A stretch of 64,000 nucleotides of DNA, taken from Cercophora sp. LCS_1 (lineage: Eukaryota; Ascomycota; Sordariomycetes; Sordariales; Lasiosphaeriaceae). The notes under the pieces are model-generated. The model had not been told where the DNA came from. It saw only the letters and a list, made by a program, of their open reading frames with translations, and did not search any database. The stretch lies in the NCBI GenBank assembly GCA_036250225.1, contig JAPZLL010000026.1, positions 310,001 to 374,000 of the forward strand, written 5' to 3'. Position 1 is the first letter of the stretch, and every line of letters starts with the position of its first letter. The position numbers were made by a program, and so were the translations under genes. This document shows positions 32,468-43,480 of the stretch, piece by piece.

Positions 32468-33542
32468 GCGGCGATCGGACCGGTGGTGTTTTTGCGGTTC
32501 ACGAGGGCCTTGGCTGGGCTGGGCGGTGGGCGCATTGTCGACGAAATCTCGGCAGCGACCGACCGAAGCTTGGAAGCGGTTGCATCGACGACGCGACGAT
32601 GCAACGGTGCCGGAAACATCGCGTTTTTCTTCCGCCCCTTTGCCATCTGCCCCGCACCATGAGCCGAGGGCTTCCCCTTCGAGGACATCAAGGAAGGTGG
32701 CTTCCGAGATTTGGTCTAGTCAATCTCATGCAAGGGTGTTGACGGGTACCGGGTTCCACATAGATGAGCAATACTTGGTGTCCTGGTTGGCGGATTTGCA
32801 GCGCTTTCCCATGGACAAGCGCCATTGTCGTCGGCTCTTGCTCAGCCTCCCAGGCCTCCCCGGTCCCCCGCGTCCCCACACACTTCCAGAAGAAGCCGTT
32901 GCACTCCGGGTTCATCGATTGGGGTTGGCACCATCTCTCCGCATCCCGCATTCCCGTCGCGGCGTGCCGTGGCGACGATGGTTCCTGCTTTAGTGTGCTG
33001 CTCCAAGAATAGGCGGGCGGCTGTTGGAGATGCGCACCGTGTTTGTGAGCCTCAGATCAAGGTGTTGATGGGAACACAGCCGCGCACACGCTTGGACGAC
33101 TCATCTCGCCTTGGCGGTCCTAAGCATCTGGTTTCGTTTCTGGCTCCCTCACAACTGCTGGCCAAATCTTGGTAGCCCCGCGATCATTTCGTCAAGCTAG
33201 CCTAGCACCCTGGCTATGGTGCGGCGCCGTGGTGTAGCTTCCCGGCACGATGTTCCTGATGACCCTTGTACCTAGCTGTCCACGCGGATGGGGGCGCACA
33301 ACCTAATCCGGCTGGGTCGACCGGGCAGACAACTCGCTCAGTGGCAATGGCCCCGTGCCTTTCCAGGCAAACGAAGGGAATCTCGTTCCCGTCGATCCGA
33401 TGTGCGGATCGCCTGGCCAGGCCGCGGTGGAAAGCGACATGGACGATAAAAGGCATCGAGGTCCTCGTCGAAAAAGCTGCTTCTTCTCTTCACCACCAGC
33501 CAGGTCCTTTCAAGACATATCGGCTTGACAACGGTAGTGACA
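32468..33542. promoter_or_regulatory. Upstream region of the cellobiohydrolase gene
   Basis: 1.1 kb between the PLD-type gene and cel6A. A TATA-like GATAAAAGG lies at about 33444-33452, roughly 95 bp before the start codon, followed by a CT-rich leader. Two SYGGRG-type sequences (CreA-like, minus strand) occur at about 32865-32880; this six-base degenerate motif is weak evidence. Open frames here are not protein-like. Confidence 0.45.
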
Positions 33543-35133
33543 ATGACCGCCTACAAGTTCCTTCTGACCGCCTCCCTGGCGGCGTCCGTCCTCGCGGCCC
33601 CGGCCATTGTCGAGGAGCGCCAGAACTGCGCCTCCCTCTACGGCCAGTGCGGCGGTAACGGATGGACCGGTCCTACCTGCTGCGCGTCTGGCAGCACCTG
33701 CGTCGGTATGTGCAGCCTTACCCTCCCTCTGTCTCAACTGGGCCGTGACTAACAACAAACAGTCGGCAACCCCTGGTACAGCCAGTGCTTGCCCGGCGCG
33801 GCGGCCACGACCACCACCCAGCAGCCGCAGCCTACCACCACCAGCAGCACCAGCAGCCGGAGCTCTAGCACCTCGACGACCAGCCGCGCCACCAGCGGCG
33901 GTGCTACCACCACTGCTGCGCCGACGACCACCATCCCCGGTGGCGCGTCCGTGACTGCCAGCTTCACCGGCAACCCGTACTCGGGCGTCCAGCTCTGGGC
34001 CAACGCCTACTACTCGTCCGAGGTGCACACCCTGGCCATTCCCAGCCTTGCGCCCTCGCTGGCGGCCAAGGCCTCAGCCGTTGCCAAGGTCCCCAGCTTC
34101 CAGTGGCTCGACCGCAACGTCACCGTCGACTCCCTCCTGCCCCTGACCCTCAACCAGATCCGTGCGGCCAACCGCGCCGGTGCCAACCCGCCCTACGCCG
34201 CCCAGATCGTCGTCTACGACCTGCCCGACCGTGACTGCGCTGCTGCCGCCTCTAACGGCGAGTGGGCCATTGCTAACGGTGGCGCCGCCAACTACCGCAA
34301 CTACATTGACAACATCCGCAAGACGCTCATTTCCTTCTCCGACATCCGCACCATCCTGGTCATCGAGCCCGACTCGCTCGCCAACATGGTGACCAACATG
34401 AACGTTGCCAAGTGCAGCGGCGCCGCGGCCACATACAAGGAGCTCACCATCTACGCCGTCAAGCAGCTCAACCTACCCAACGTTGCCATGTACCTCGATG
34501 CTGGCCACGCTGGCTGGCTCGGCTGGCCCGCCAACATCGACCCCGCTGCTGAGCTCTTTGCCAAGCTCTACTCTGACGCCGGCAAGCCCAGCCAGCTTCG
34601 CGGTCTCGCCACCAACGTTGCCAACTACAATGCCTGGAGCGTCGCCTCGCCTCCGCCGTACACGTCGCCCAACCCCAACTACGACGAGAGCCACTACGTC
34701 AAGGCCTTTGCTCCCCTCCTCGCCGCCCGTGGCTGGAACGCCCACTTCATCACCGACACCGGTCGCTCTGGCAAGCAGCCTACTGGCCAGCTCGAGTGGG
34801 GTGCCTGGTGCAACGCCATGGGTACGTTTTCTTTCCCTTGTTTCCCCCTTTTCTCCCTATTGCCGGGAGATGTAAACAAAAGACTAACGTTCCTTTTTTG
34901 TCACAGGCACCGGATTCGGCGTCCGCCCCACCACCAACACTGGCCTTGACATTGAGGATGCCTTTGTCTGGATCAAGCCCGGTGGCGAGTGCGACGGCAC
35001 CAGTGACACCACGGCTGCCCGCTACGACCACTTCTGCGGTCGCGCCGATGCCATGAAGCCCGCTCCCGAGGCTGGCCAGTGGTTCCAGGCCTACTTTGAG
35101 CAGCTGCTCGTCAACGCCAACCCCTCGTTCTAA
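33543..35133 (+). CDS. cel6A: Cellobiohydrolase II, CBM1-GH6
   Basis: CDS join(33543..33705,33763..34821,34907..35133), 482 residues. It is a secreted exo-glucanase that releases cellobiose from non-reducing cellulose ends. Signal peptide MTAYKFLLTASLAASVLA; then an N-terminal CBM1 with the cysteine pattern in YGQCGGNGWTGPTCCASGS and NPWYSQCL, a Ser/Thr-rich linker (~residues 65-115), and the GH6 catalytic domain. Key blocks: VPSFQWLDRN, VVYDLPDRDCAAAASNGE (catalytic Asp region), ILVIEPDSLANMVTN, MYLDAGHAGWLGWPAN, TDTGRSGKQPTGQ, and EAGQWFQAYFEQLLVNANP at the end. Both introns are phase 1 and canonical. Length and layout match Sordariomycete Cel6A enzymes. Confidence 0.97.
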
Positions 35134-35491
35134 GCGCCTGCGAGGACGGAGAGTCGGTTGGGGCAAGAAGAGCAGCGATCAGCCCGGCAAAGGGACGACT
35201 GCCGTTTTTTTTTGGAGAAAACAAAACTTCTTTCTTGTATATAGATTACGTTTTTGGTCAACTTTTGGGCCGCTCGAATTCGAGGTTGTACATATAACGC
35301 GCGTATCTTTGTGATGGGGTGGATGTGCCTTGTTCGACTTGCCGACTTCCGCATCCAGAACAAGGCTGATTGCCGGGCCCTTTATACCAGAGGTGGTCGC
35401 CCCATCCTCTCGTTCCATCCCGCAACACTCTTCCAGCCTTCCCAAGCTGAATCCCAGTACCAAGCTATTCGTCCCAGGATTTTGATACACC
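35134..35491. other. Intergenic region after cel6A
   Basis: About 360 bp containing the cel6A 3' UTR and a short promoter for the next gene. Nothing else is seen. Confidence 0.5.
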
Positions 35492-37023
35492 ATGGTGTTC
35501 TCATATAGCGACGCAGTAAAAGCCCGTCCAATGGGCAGAGGGGACACCCCGGCTACAGGCCTGCTGAGAAGAAACCGGTTGCCCTTACGCGGCAGGCACA
35601 AGCACCGCGTCATCGGGTCAAGGACTACGCGAAATGGGGAGTGGACTGGCGGGAGAGTGGAAATGGTGAACCTGTCACCTGATGACAACATCAATGAACA
35701 GACCGAGTTGGACCGCCCGAACGTCATGATCCTGCCTCTCAACCTACCCCAAATAAGGGCCAGCGACTACGCCATCATTCGACCAGGCAAGCCGCACCGA
35801 GGGTACAGTGCAGACTCAGCTAACCCGAGGAACAACAATTTTACGACGGAGTCGAAAAAACGCTTCCAAGACACGTGTTCGCGAGACCCGTCCGATTTTG
35901 GCAAGCTGAAATGCCACGGCTTCACCGACCTGGCCGACATCTTCGGCGTGACGCCCAACGTTGGCGAGGGCAACGACAGTGTCTTCCTCGACCACACGTC
36001 ATTCTCCGTCATTGACTGGCTGTGGGCACGCTGGGACGACGAGCGCAGGGTGTACGAGAATTTGATCGCGGACATGCATGCGAACGCCGCCGACCCCATG
36101 GACATCGATGACAATGACACCAGCGACATTGCGGCCAGAAAAGCCATCTTTGGCCGAGGTCTCGATTCCCGCTTTCGGGTGCTGCTGACGCACGCTGGGC
36201 CAAAGCAATTTCCCGTCCCAGCTGCCACGGCTGAATCAAACAAGATCAACAACTCGTACACGAGCCGCCGCCTTTTCAAGACCAGTGTAAAGACGGTGCC
36301 AACGGCCTGGAGAACGGATCCTAGTGAGAAGGTCGACGACGAAAGGAATATCATAGACCCGTTCTTCAAGCGGAGGATGGACATCAGTGATTACTTACAC
36401 GCCGTCGACATCGAGACCGACTGGTATCTGTCCAAGAACCCTCAATTAGTCAGGGAGAGATATGGGGACTCGTTTTGCAACTGGTTTTCCAAGTCGTTGC
36501 CGTGTGTGTACGGCAGTATCAACTTTGATACGACGGTGCCGTGGATAGGTACGTTGTGCTTCCCACCTGATTTTTATGTTCTGTCGTCTAACAGCTCCCA
36601 CGTGCAGTCACAGCGGCCCAATCCCAAGTTGAGAGTGAGGGGCGAAAATGGGCCCGAGACCAGATTCGGTTTATCAATAAGTTTTGTTCGGCACGCGGAA
36701 GAGAAGCTGAAAACTTGGAAGGTGAGATCAGAAGCGCAAAAAGGGGTGAAGAGGTGACATCAGTCATAGGGAGGAAATACAGGTGGAGATCAGACGTGAG
36801 GGCCAGATGGGGGGCGTATGGCCGAGCCCTCAATGAGGTGGGTGCGGCTTCCAACTACGATGTGAGCCAGCTTACATCGGACCATTACCGTGCCGTCAAG
36901 GAGCGACGAGACCAGTGCCTCGTCTTGGGGAAGAACATGTTCGGCTGGGACATTATGCAGAGGAATGGCGAAGACTTTCCGTGGGATATTTCAGCGGATA
37001 TGTTTACGTATACTGGCGAGTAG
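35492..37023 (+). CDS. Tandem-family protein A (unknown family)
   Basis: CDS join(35492..36548,36608..37023), 490 residues. I do not recognise the family. It is soluble with no signal peptide or TM, and its N-terminal ~70 residues are basic. Recognisable blocks shared with the next two genes: acidic PMDIDDNDTSDI followed by AIFGRGL (~residues 204-227); a phase-1 intron directly before a Val; DQIRFINKF soon after; a helical W/R-rich segment; and C-terminal PWDISADMF. The intron is canonical (36549-36607, GTACGT...GCAG). The start follows a CACC context. It is the intact first member of a three-gene tandem array downstream of cel6A. Confidence 0.7.
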
Positions 37024-38063
37024 CCCTACGATGGGGCACCTACCTGACTACCTAGATAGATAGTTTTTATGAAAAGAGCTCCGTCAAATCGTGTCGCCGC
37101 GCAGTAAGAAGGGCGTGTTTACCGGCCCCTTGTGCTCGTCTTTTGTCCCTGTCTTTGTCAACCACCAAGTTGCCGGAACCGGAAAGCACCTTGAACAGTA
37201 CACTTGTCACTTTTCCAACCCATCCCATGCCCTGCCAAGTTCACTAGTAGAATCTCTACATCACCTTACCTACCTAGGTACCTTATTCACCACCACACAA
37301 CGAGGAGCCCAACCATCCCAGCGCCAAAATGCCCAAACGCCAAAAATACCCAAAAAAAATCGACCCCTACTCCTTCAAACCAACGGCCAACCGCTACGGT
37401 GTCCGCATCGTCCAAACTCCGCGCAGGTGGCCTAACCAAAGACGCCGCGGACCCCAACGCCTCCCTCGCTCTCCAAACACCACCAACAGGGAGCCGCTAC
37501 ACCGAAGCATGGCGCGACATGACCCTCTCCCTAGCGCGACAGCTGCCCAAAATCGACTTTCAGCCTCCACGTCCAGCCAACGCGGTACCCAACGTAACCG
37601 ACGCTACCAACCTACGCAACTTTGCATTCAACAACCAAATGCTCGAGTCCCATAAACAGCTCCAGACCCAAGACGCCGAGGCAGCGCACTACATTGAGTT
37701 CCGCGGCTTCTCTGACATCAACTCGGTCCTGGGTAAACCACCCGCCAAAAACTCCACCAACACCACATCAAGATGTTTAGCGATCGGGACGTCGATCGAG
37801 AAAAAGAGCTGCTGAATGGGCGGGAGCTGGGCGAGGATTTCGCTGATTACGCCGAGCTGGATCGGCTTGCGGATGCGCCGGATGGGCGCATGAAGAAGTG
37901 GAAGAATTTGCAACCGTTTGAGAAGCGGCAAAGGTACGGGTAACTATGCGTACGAGAGGCATTTTTACGTGACGGTGCGGACTTGGTTTCCGGGTTGGGG
38001 GGCGGATGGAGAGGGGTTTGAGGAGATGGCTGCTTTTATTCGTATGTTTCTTTTTTTCTTTTG

Positions 38064-38081
38064 GAGAGAGAGAGAGAGAGA
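38064..38081 (+). repeat. GA dinucleotide microsatellite
   Basis: Nine GA units inside the presumed intron of tandem-family member B. Confidence 0.85.
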
Positions 38082-38584
38082 CGGTGGGATGAATGATTCA
38101 CTAACACTTGATAGTTGAAAACGCCGGCGAAGAGCCTGACAATCGTCAGCCTTGGTTCAAGAGCCACGTCAACTTTATCAACAAGTTTCGATTCGCGGCT
38201 CCATAGCCCACAACTTTGACAGGCAGATGAACTTTGACAGGCAGATGAAGCAGACGCGGACTACACCTGGGATGAGGAGAACCACCAGTCTAGATGAGCT
38301 GCAGTCAATGGAGGATGCAAAATAGGCTCGGCAGTTTCGTCGCTGGAAGGCGTACCTCCGGGCGTGGGTGACCCTCCGCGAGTGGACCATCAGACATGGG
38401 GGTGTGGGCGGGTTGACGGATGAGGAGTGTGCAAGGGCGGATGAGGAGAGGAGAAACGTTATTGCCAATGAAGCCGATGACTGGGCTGAGTGGCAGAGGG
38501 CCAATCATATTGCGCGGTACGATCCCTGGCCAGTGTTGAGCGAGATGTTCTTGAGCGCGCCTCAGATTGGACTAAATCCAAAGG

Positions 38585-38607
38585 CTGTTGTTGTTGTTGT
38601 TGTTGTC
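38585..38607 (+). repeat. GTT trinucleotide repeat
   Basis: Seven tandem GTT units at the 3' end of tandem-family member B, coding poly-Val in the open frame. Probably a neutral expansion in a dead gene. Confidence 0.85.
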
Positions 38608-38823
38608 TCTTTGTTGTACAATGGGTAGGTATGGAGGTACTTTCCGTAACCGGTGTTTGTGCCGCGATAACAAGATCAATAACAAGGACAGATGCTTCCT
38701 TTGTAGATTCGGCGGGCTTTTATCTCACTACAGGCCTCGTTCTCAACCTCTACTCTGCCTTACCCTCTTCCACCACCACCGCATCTTTTCAAGACGATAT
38801 AGCCACGATACTCATTTGCAATC

Positions 38824-40691
38824 ATGCCGAGCGGTCCTGTACGCAAACGAGTCAGCGGGACCAAGCGAGAGGGCAAGGCCTACGCGCGCAACCTGGTGGT
38901 GCCATACGATCCCACACCAGTGGAGAAGGTGAAAAAGGGAGATACTGAAGCTTTTGCCGAGTTTTCTAGATATGCCGCCGGTACCAAAAGTGCAGAAATC
39001 CAGCGCCCTCACATGCTTATGCTTTTCAACGATCTTGTATCCGTCTCCCGGCCGCCCGCAGGTAAAACGCCCGCGGGCTGGGGTACGAGCAACGGCACGG
39101 CGGATCAGAGGAAACAGAAGGCCGACGAACTTGCCGCTGCAGAGGTGTGGGAGAGGCGAGGCGCAACAGTCGCAGGCACGGCGAGAATCGAGGTTACCCA
39201 CTGCGACGATCCGCATGGGCCACACAGCTTCATTGAGACTGGCGGAGAGACCGTCATTGATACCGCCAATCCGCTGTGGTCACGGACTGGTGGGAGAGAC
39301 AGAATCTACCTGAACGAGGGGGCCAACAAGTTGATGGCCTTCATCTGGGAAATGTGGGAGGACGAAGTCGCGGCCCAAGTCAAACAGACCGAGCGGGATA
39401 ACGAGTATTATTTGGGGCGCCTCCGTGCCCGAAACTCGGAGCTGGAAAAGGAACTCGCACAGCTGGAGGCAGACAATGAGCGTCTGCAGAGCCAACTCAC
39501 GGCGGCGGCCGGGGGCGACATGGACGCTATGGACGTCGACACAGAGATCGTCGACGTGGATCCCGAGGTTGAGGCCATACTCCGCAACAAGGGGCTCGTG
39601 GTGTTCGGTCGAGAACTGACCAAGATGGTGCAAATTCACTTCTTTGCAAGGGACGTGAATGATAGCACCGAGGCGGTCAACACACGCGTCGCTGCCATCA
39701 ATACCGCCGGCCCAGAACGCCGGACGGCGGCCCGTCTTGCCCGGCCAGGGGTAGAAGTGCCGTTTACAGAACCCTACCGAAAGCGGGAGGCAGACGCCAA
39801 CATCTTCGTCCACCACATCAGGTTCCAGCAGTGCCTCTGGATGTTTGAGAAGCCTCACGATCTGGAGGCCCTGTTTGGTAGCTTGCGCGTCGACCTGTAC
39901 AAGCAAGTCGTGCGGAACATGTTTGGCAAGCTCGTCTGGCCAGAAACACCGCGCTTCATGGGTAAGAGCGACTCCCGTCATTGCTGCTTGAAAATGCGTG
40001 CCCCGCGCCGTCGACTGACTCCATGTGAATTACAGTCAACGTCGCCACGAGTGAGGGCGCCGACATTTACACGCGCCCACCAGGGAACCCGCCTGATGTC
40101 GGGCTTGACTTTGATCGGTGGAGCGTGGCCCAACACATGGCGCGCCAGATCCGCTTCATCGACAAGTTTGTACACATTCGGAGTGAAATCATTCGCTCTG
40201 TCGGCAACGGCCTGGTCCATGTCTGGGAGAAGCAAGCCACGAGTCGTTGGCTTCATGGGGTAGCTGGGGAGCCCGAGACTGATGCTTCCGGCCGCATGAT
40301 TCTCGATTGTCAAGGCAAACCAGTGAGATTCGTTCTTCAAACGCCGCGCCAAGGGGAGCACCAGTCCCATGTCTCTGCGTGGCGTAGATACACACAGGAA
40401 ATCGACCAAGCCCGCCGCCGACGTAGGGGCGTGGCTGCCGATGTCACGCTCGACGACATGAGAAGAATCGAAATCGAGCGACTCGAGATCGTCAGGTACT
40501 TTGAGTACGATAATAGACTCCCAACGCCCCCCCCGCGAGACCCCAGAGTCGAAGCTCCACGGCCCACTGTGAGATGGGGGCCGGACCAGGAGAAAAAACT
40601 CTTTTGGAAAAAAGTGTGGGAGGACGAGATCATAGGCGCAACACAGAATCCCTGGAAGCTGTCTGCAGATATAATGATCGAGCCGCTGTGA
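38824..40691 (+). CDS. Tandem-family protein C (unknown family)
   Basis: CDS join(38824..39961,40036..40691), 597 residues. Same family as gene A, with a longer N-terminus. Features in order: basic start MPSGPVRKRVSGTKREGKAY; a heptad-like coiled coil (RARNSELEKELAQLEADNE, ~residues 200-225); acidic AMDVDTEIVDVD then VVFGREL; a phase-1 intron (GTAAGA...ACAG) before Val, exactly as in gene A; ARQIRFIDKF; and C-terminal PWKLSADIM. No signal peptide, TM or enzymatic motif is visible. The intact coiled coil hints at oligomerisation. The family function is unknown. Confidence 0.7.
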
Positions 40692-41035
40692 TGGAAGGTC
40701 GACCCAGTAAACAGCGGCGAAGGTCGGCGCAAGGTAAGGTCTGTCTGTCTTGGAGGTGAGGTCAAGGTTCGGTCGAAGATAGAAATAGGATTGATTGAGT
40801 AGCCAGTCGAATTGCGTCCCAGGCGACAACGCCAAGACGCTAGCCTGCATGATGCGCAAAGCTTGCCGCGTTAAGCATCTGGCCCCTGCAACCCCTGTCG
40901 GTTGATCGGGCTGCCTGCCTGGGCCTGGCCATTTCCCTTCTCCACCTCATTTCAGCTGCGGTGATTCCACCACCGCCATTTCCTCAACGCAAAGCCAGAC
41001 TCATTCGTGCGTGCCAAACACCGCACTCTGCCATC
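40692..41035. other. Intergenic region
   Basis: About 340 bp before the Pro-rich gene, open in its frame (no stop from 40961) but without an ATG. It is read as 5' UTR and promoter. Confidence 0.45.
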
Positions 41036-43480
41036 ATGTCACACAGCGGTGCTCCGTACCACGGCGCCCCAGCGGCGCCGTACACGGGAATTTACCAGCA
41101 GCACTCGCAGCACCAGCAACAGCAGCAGGCGCACCCTCACGGCCCTCAGCAGCCCCACGCCCCGCCAAACGCGCTTGCCCCGGCCATGCAAAACCTCAGC
41201 ATCGCTCCTGCCCCCGTTCAGTACACGGCCTACACCCCGCCGCCATCGCACTCTGCGAGCCAACCACAGGCCCCACCTGCCCATTTTGCTGCTTCGGTGC
41301 CGGCTCCGGCTGCGGGTCCCGCTCCGTTCCCGGCCGGGCCGAGCCCCGGACTGCCGAGTCCCCCTGTTGGCACCCAATGGTCTCCCGGATACGGCTACCC
41401 CCAGCCCTATTATGGACAACCCGCTCCCGCTGGCCCGGCCCCGGTAGTCTACGAAATGGATGCCACACCTCCGCCGGCCTTTGTTGCCGAGCTTCCAGGC
41501 TGTGAGCCGACCCTCCCCGCAAAGCCATCTGAGCAGGATCAAGACAAGCCCACCCAGGCCACAGCTCCTGTCGCTCCCCCAAAGGCTGTTGAGACGCCCC
41601 CAGCAGCCCCTGGCCGTGAGAGCGAAGGGCTCATTGTTGTTGAGCGCCCCGGGCCACCGGATCATGAAGGCCTGATTCCCATGCACCCTTCGTTCCCCGA
41701 GCCCTCGACGCATCAGGGACCACCGGTGCCCCTATCTCAGGAACCGGCAGCCTACCCGGGTCATCAGGGGTGGATACAACAACAACACACAAGCTCGGCG
41801 AGCCCTCCTGGTGCAACGCCTCATGTGCAGCCGGCCACGCTCCCGGCGCCCTCGTCAGAGCAGCATCAACCTCCCCCTGTAGCGCCGTTTCCCCAGCCGA
41901 CGTACGCGGCCTACGTTCCTCCTCCGGCTGCGGCGTCCCAGAACACGCCCATGTCACCCGTTTCGCCCTACGGTGCCCCGTATGCCCAGCCCGAACCTCC
42001 ACGCCCCGTGTCTGCCAGTCCGGGCCCGCCGCCCTCGCACTCGCAACCGGCTCCGCACTACTCCTATGCCAACGCGCCTCACCCAGCAGCTCAACAGCCT
42101 CAGAACGCTGCTACTCCACCTCCGGTGGGCTATCACAGTCCACATGTATCACATGCGGCCGCGCCCCCGGGTGTTCAGTCGCCTCCGATCAACCAACCAC
42201 CGGCTCAGCCATCGCCTCCTCCGGCCCACCAGGCAGTGCCTCAGGGATACACCTCGCCGCAACCGCACAGCGCCCGGCCTTCCATCTCGGGACCTCCCGC
42301 GCCTCAGGGGTACCATTCTCCACAGCCGCCAGCCGCCTACCCAGCAGCAGCAGGTCCTCCCCAGGCTCAGCCTCTTGCTAGCCCGCCAGCACCCGGGCCG
42401 CCAGCACCCGGAACGCCCGCACCCCAAGGCTACATGTCCTCGCAGCCATCGGCAACGTACCCTGCCCCTGCCCCAGGCCCGACTCCTCCTCAAGCTCAAC
42501 CGCCCGCAAACCCTCCACCCGGACCGCAACCTCAAGCATACGCTCCTCCCCAACCCACCGCCCAACCCGCTGCCCCCGCACCCCAAGGTTACGCCTCTCC
42601 CCCACCAACATATCCCACCCCTCAGCCTCTGCAACCCCAACCAACCTACGCTCCACCGCAGGCCACTCCCTCCTACCCTCCGCCCGCCCCTCAAGCCCAA
42701 CCACCACCCGCATTCCCTCCCCAACCAACCTACACCCCGTCCTCCTTCCCGCTCCAAGCCAAACCCTCCACCCCAGCACCCTATACCCCAACAGCAATCC
42801 CCTCCCTCCCATACAACATCACCGGCCCGGCTCTGCCCCCACGCCCACACACCACAGCCCCAGGACCGCCCAAACCCGTCCCGGCCGGCCAAAAACTCGG
42901 CAACTTCGCCAACACCATGTTCAGCAAAGAAACAAGAGACACGGTCGGCAAATGGAGCCAAAAGACGGCCAAAATGCTCGGCGACACGTGGAAGAACCAT
43001 CGTGGCGTGGGCGTCGGTGGCAACGTCGGACGAAGGGATCTAGGCAGTGATGGGATGGGGCAAGCGCAGTATGCCTATCCGCATTCGGGGCAGGTGCCTG
43101 GGTATGGACCTGCGCCGGGCAGTCCACAGGGTGCGTACCCCGGCGGTAGCCCGGGTGGGTTCCCTGGGACGCCTGTTCCGGGACAGCAAGCGTGGAGTCC
43201 GCCCGCGCAGGGCCAGGGGTGGCAACCGCCCGCTGGCGGGTTCCCTGGGCCGGGACCTGGACCGCAGGGTGGTGAGGGACAGCCGCCTGCTTGGTCGCCT
43301 CCTGCTGGTGGCTTCCCTGGTGGACCGCAGGAGGGCCAGCAGCAAGGGGTGTGGAATGGAATGAGGAAGGAGGTCCCTGGGCAGGGTGGCATGGGGCCGG
43401 CGCCGGGGGGTGCGGCTGATGTGAAGCCGCCTGTTGGAGGTGCTGGTGGCCCGCCTGGGCCAGGGGTTTCTACGGCTTGA
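41036..43480 (+). CDS. Very Pro/Gln/Ala-rich protein with short conserved C-terminal motif
   Basis: Single-exon, 814-residue protein that is mostly low-complexity Pro, Ala, Gln, Ser and Tyr, with YHSPQP/GYxSPQP-like irregular repeats and therefore probably disordered. The one ordered-looking segment lies at about residues 615-660 (LGNFANTMFSKETRDTVGKW, then SQKTAKMLGDTWKNHRG), a short amphipathic region that may be the functional part. The tail is Gly/Pro-rich. The ATG at 41036 is the first in frame; upstream codons lack a Met. Such proteins occur as actin/endocytosis or RNA-granule scaffolds, but nothing here proves either. Confidence 0.7.
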   Translation: MSHSGAPYHGAPAAPYTGIYQQHSQHQQQQQAHPHGPQQPHAPPNALAPAMQNLSIAPAPVQYTAYTPPPSHSASQPQAPPAHFAASVPAPAAGPAPFPAGPSPGLPSPPVGTQWSPGYGYPQPYYGQPAPAGPAPVVYEMDATPPPAFVAELPGCEPTLPAKPSEQDQDKPTQATAPVAPPKAVETPPAAPGRESEGLIVVERPGPPDHEGLIPMHPSFPEPSTHQGPPVPLSQEPAAYPGHQGWIQQQHTSSASPPGATPHVQPATLPAPSSEQHQPPPVAPFPQPTYAAYVPPPAAASQNTPMSPVSPYGAPYAQPEPPRPVSASPGPPPSHSQPAPHYSYANAPHPAAQQPQNAATPPPVGYHSPHVSHAAAPPGVQSPPINQPPAQPSPPPAHQAVPQGYTSPQPHSARPSISGPPAPQGYHSPQPPAAYPAAAGPPQAQPLASPPAPGPPAPGTPAPQGYMSSQPSATYPAPAPGPTPPQAQPPANPPPGPQPQAYAPPQPTAQPAAPAPQGYASPPPTYPTPQPLQPQPTYAPPQATPSYPPPAPQAQPPPAFPPQPTYTPSSFPLQAKPSTPAPYTPTAIPSLPYNITGPALPPRPHTTAPGPPKPVPAGQKLGNFANTMFSKETRDTVGKWSQKTAKMLGDTWKNHRGVGVGGNVGRRDLGSDGMGQAQYAYPHSGQVPGYGPAPGSPQGAYPGGSPGGFPGTPVPGQQAWSPPAQGQGWQPPAGGFPGPGPGPQGGEGQPPAWSPPAGGFPGGPQEGQQQGVWNGMRKEVPGQGGMGPAPGGAADVKPPVGGAGGPPGPGVSTA

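Larger units (their letters stand above)
37329..38628 (+). pseudogene. Tandem-family member B, degenerate
   Basis: Second copy of the same family, broken. It starts at 37329 with MPKRQKYPKKIDPYSF, shifts frame near 37400, and continues with YIEFRGFSDINSVLGKP. It shifts again near 37740-37935 (frame ending QRYG then a stop, real continuation NYAYERHFYVTVRTW), and has a likely phase-1 intron (~38043-38114, GTATGT...GATAG). It then reads WFKSHVNFINKF followed by an in-frame TAG, and a last segment ARQFRRWKAYLRAWVTLREW ... DPWPVLSEMF. Each block aligns with the same block of genes A and C. A GA microsatellite lies in the intron and a TTG run in the terminal codons. Confidence 0.6.

Noticed and set aside
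38041..38100. GA run as a possible regulatory GAGA element
   Set aside because: It lies inside the presumed intron of a decayed gene and is a simple microsatellite.
39280..40859. Long minus-strand frames opposite tandem-family gene C
   Set aside because: Gene C has a conserved intron and shared motifs with gene A; the antisense frames share none.
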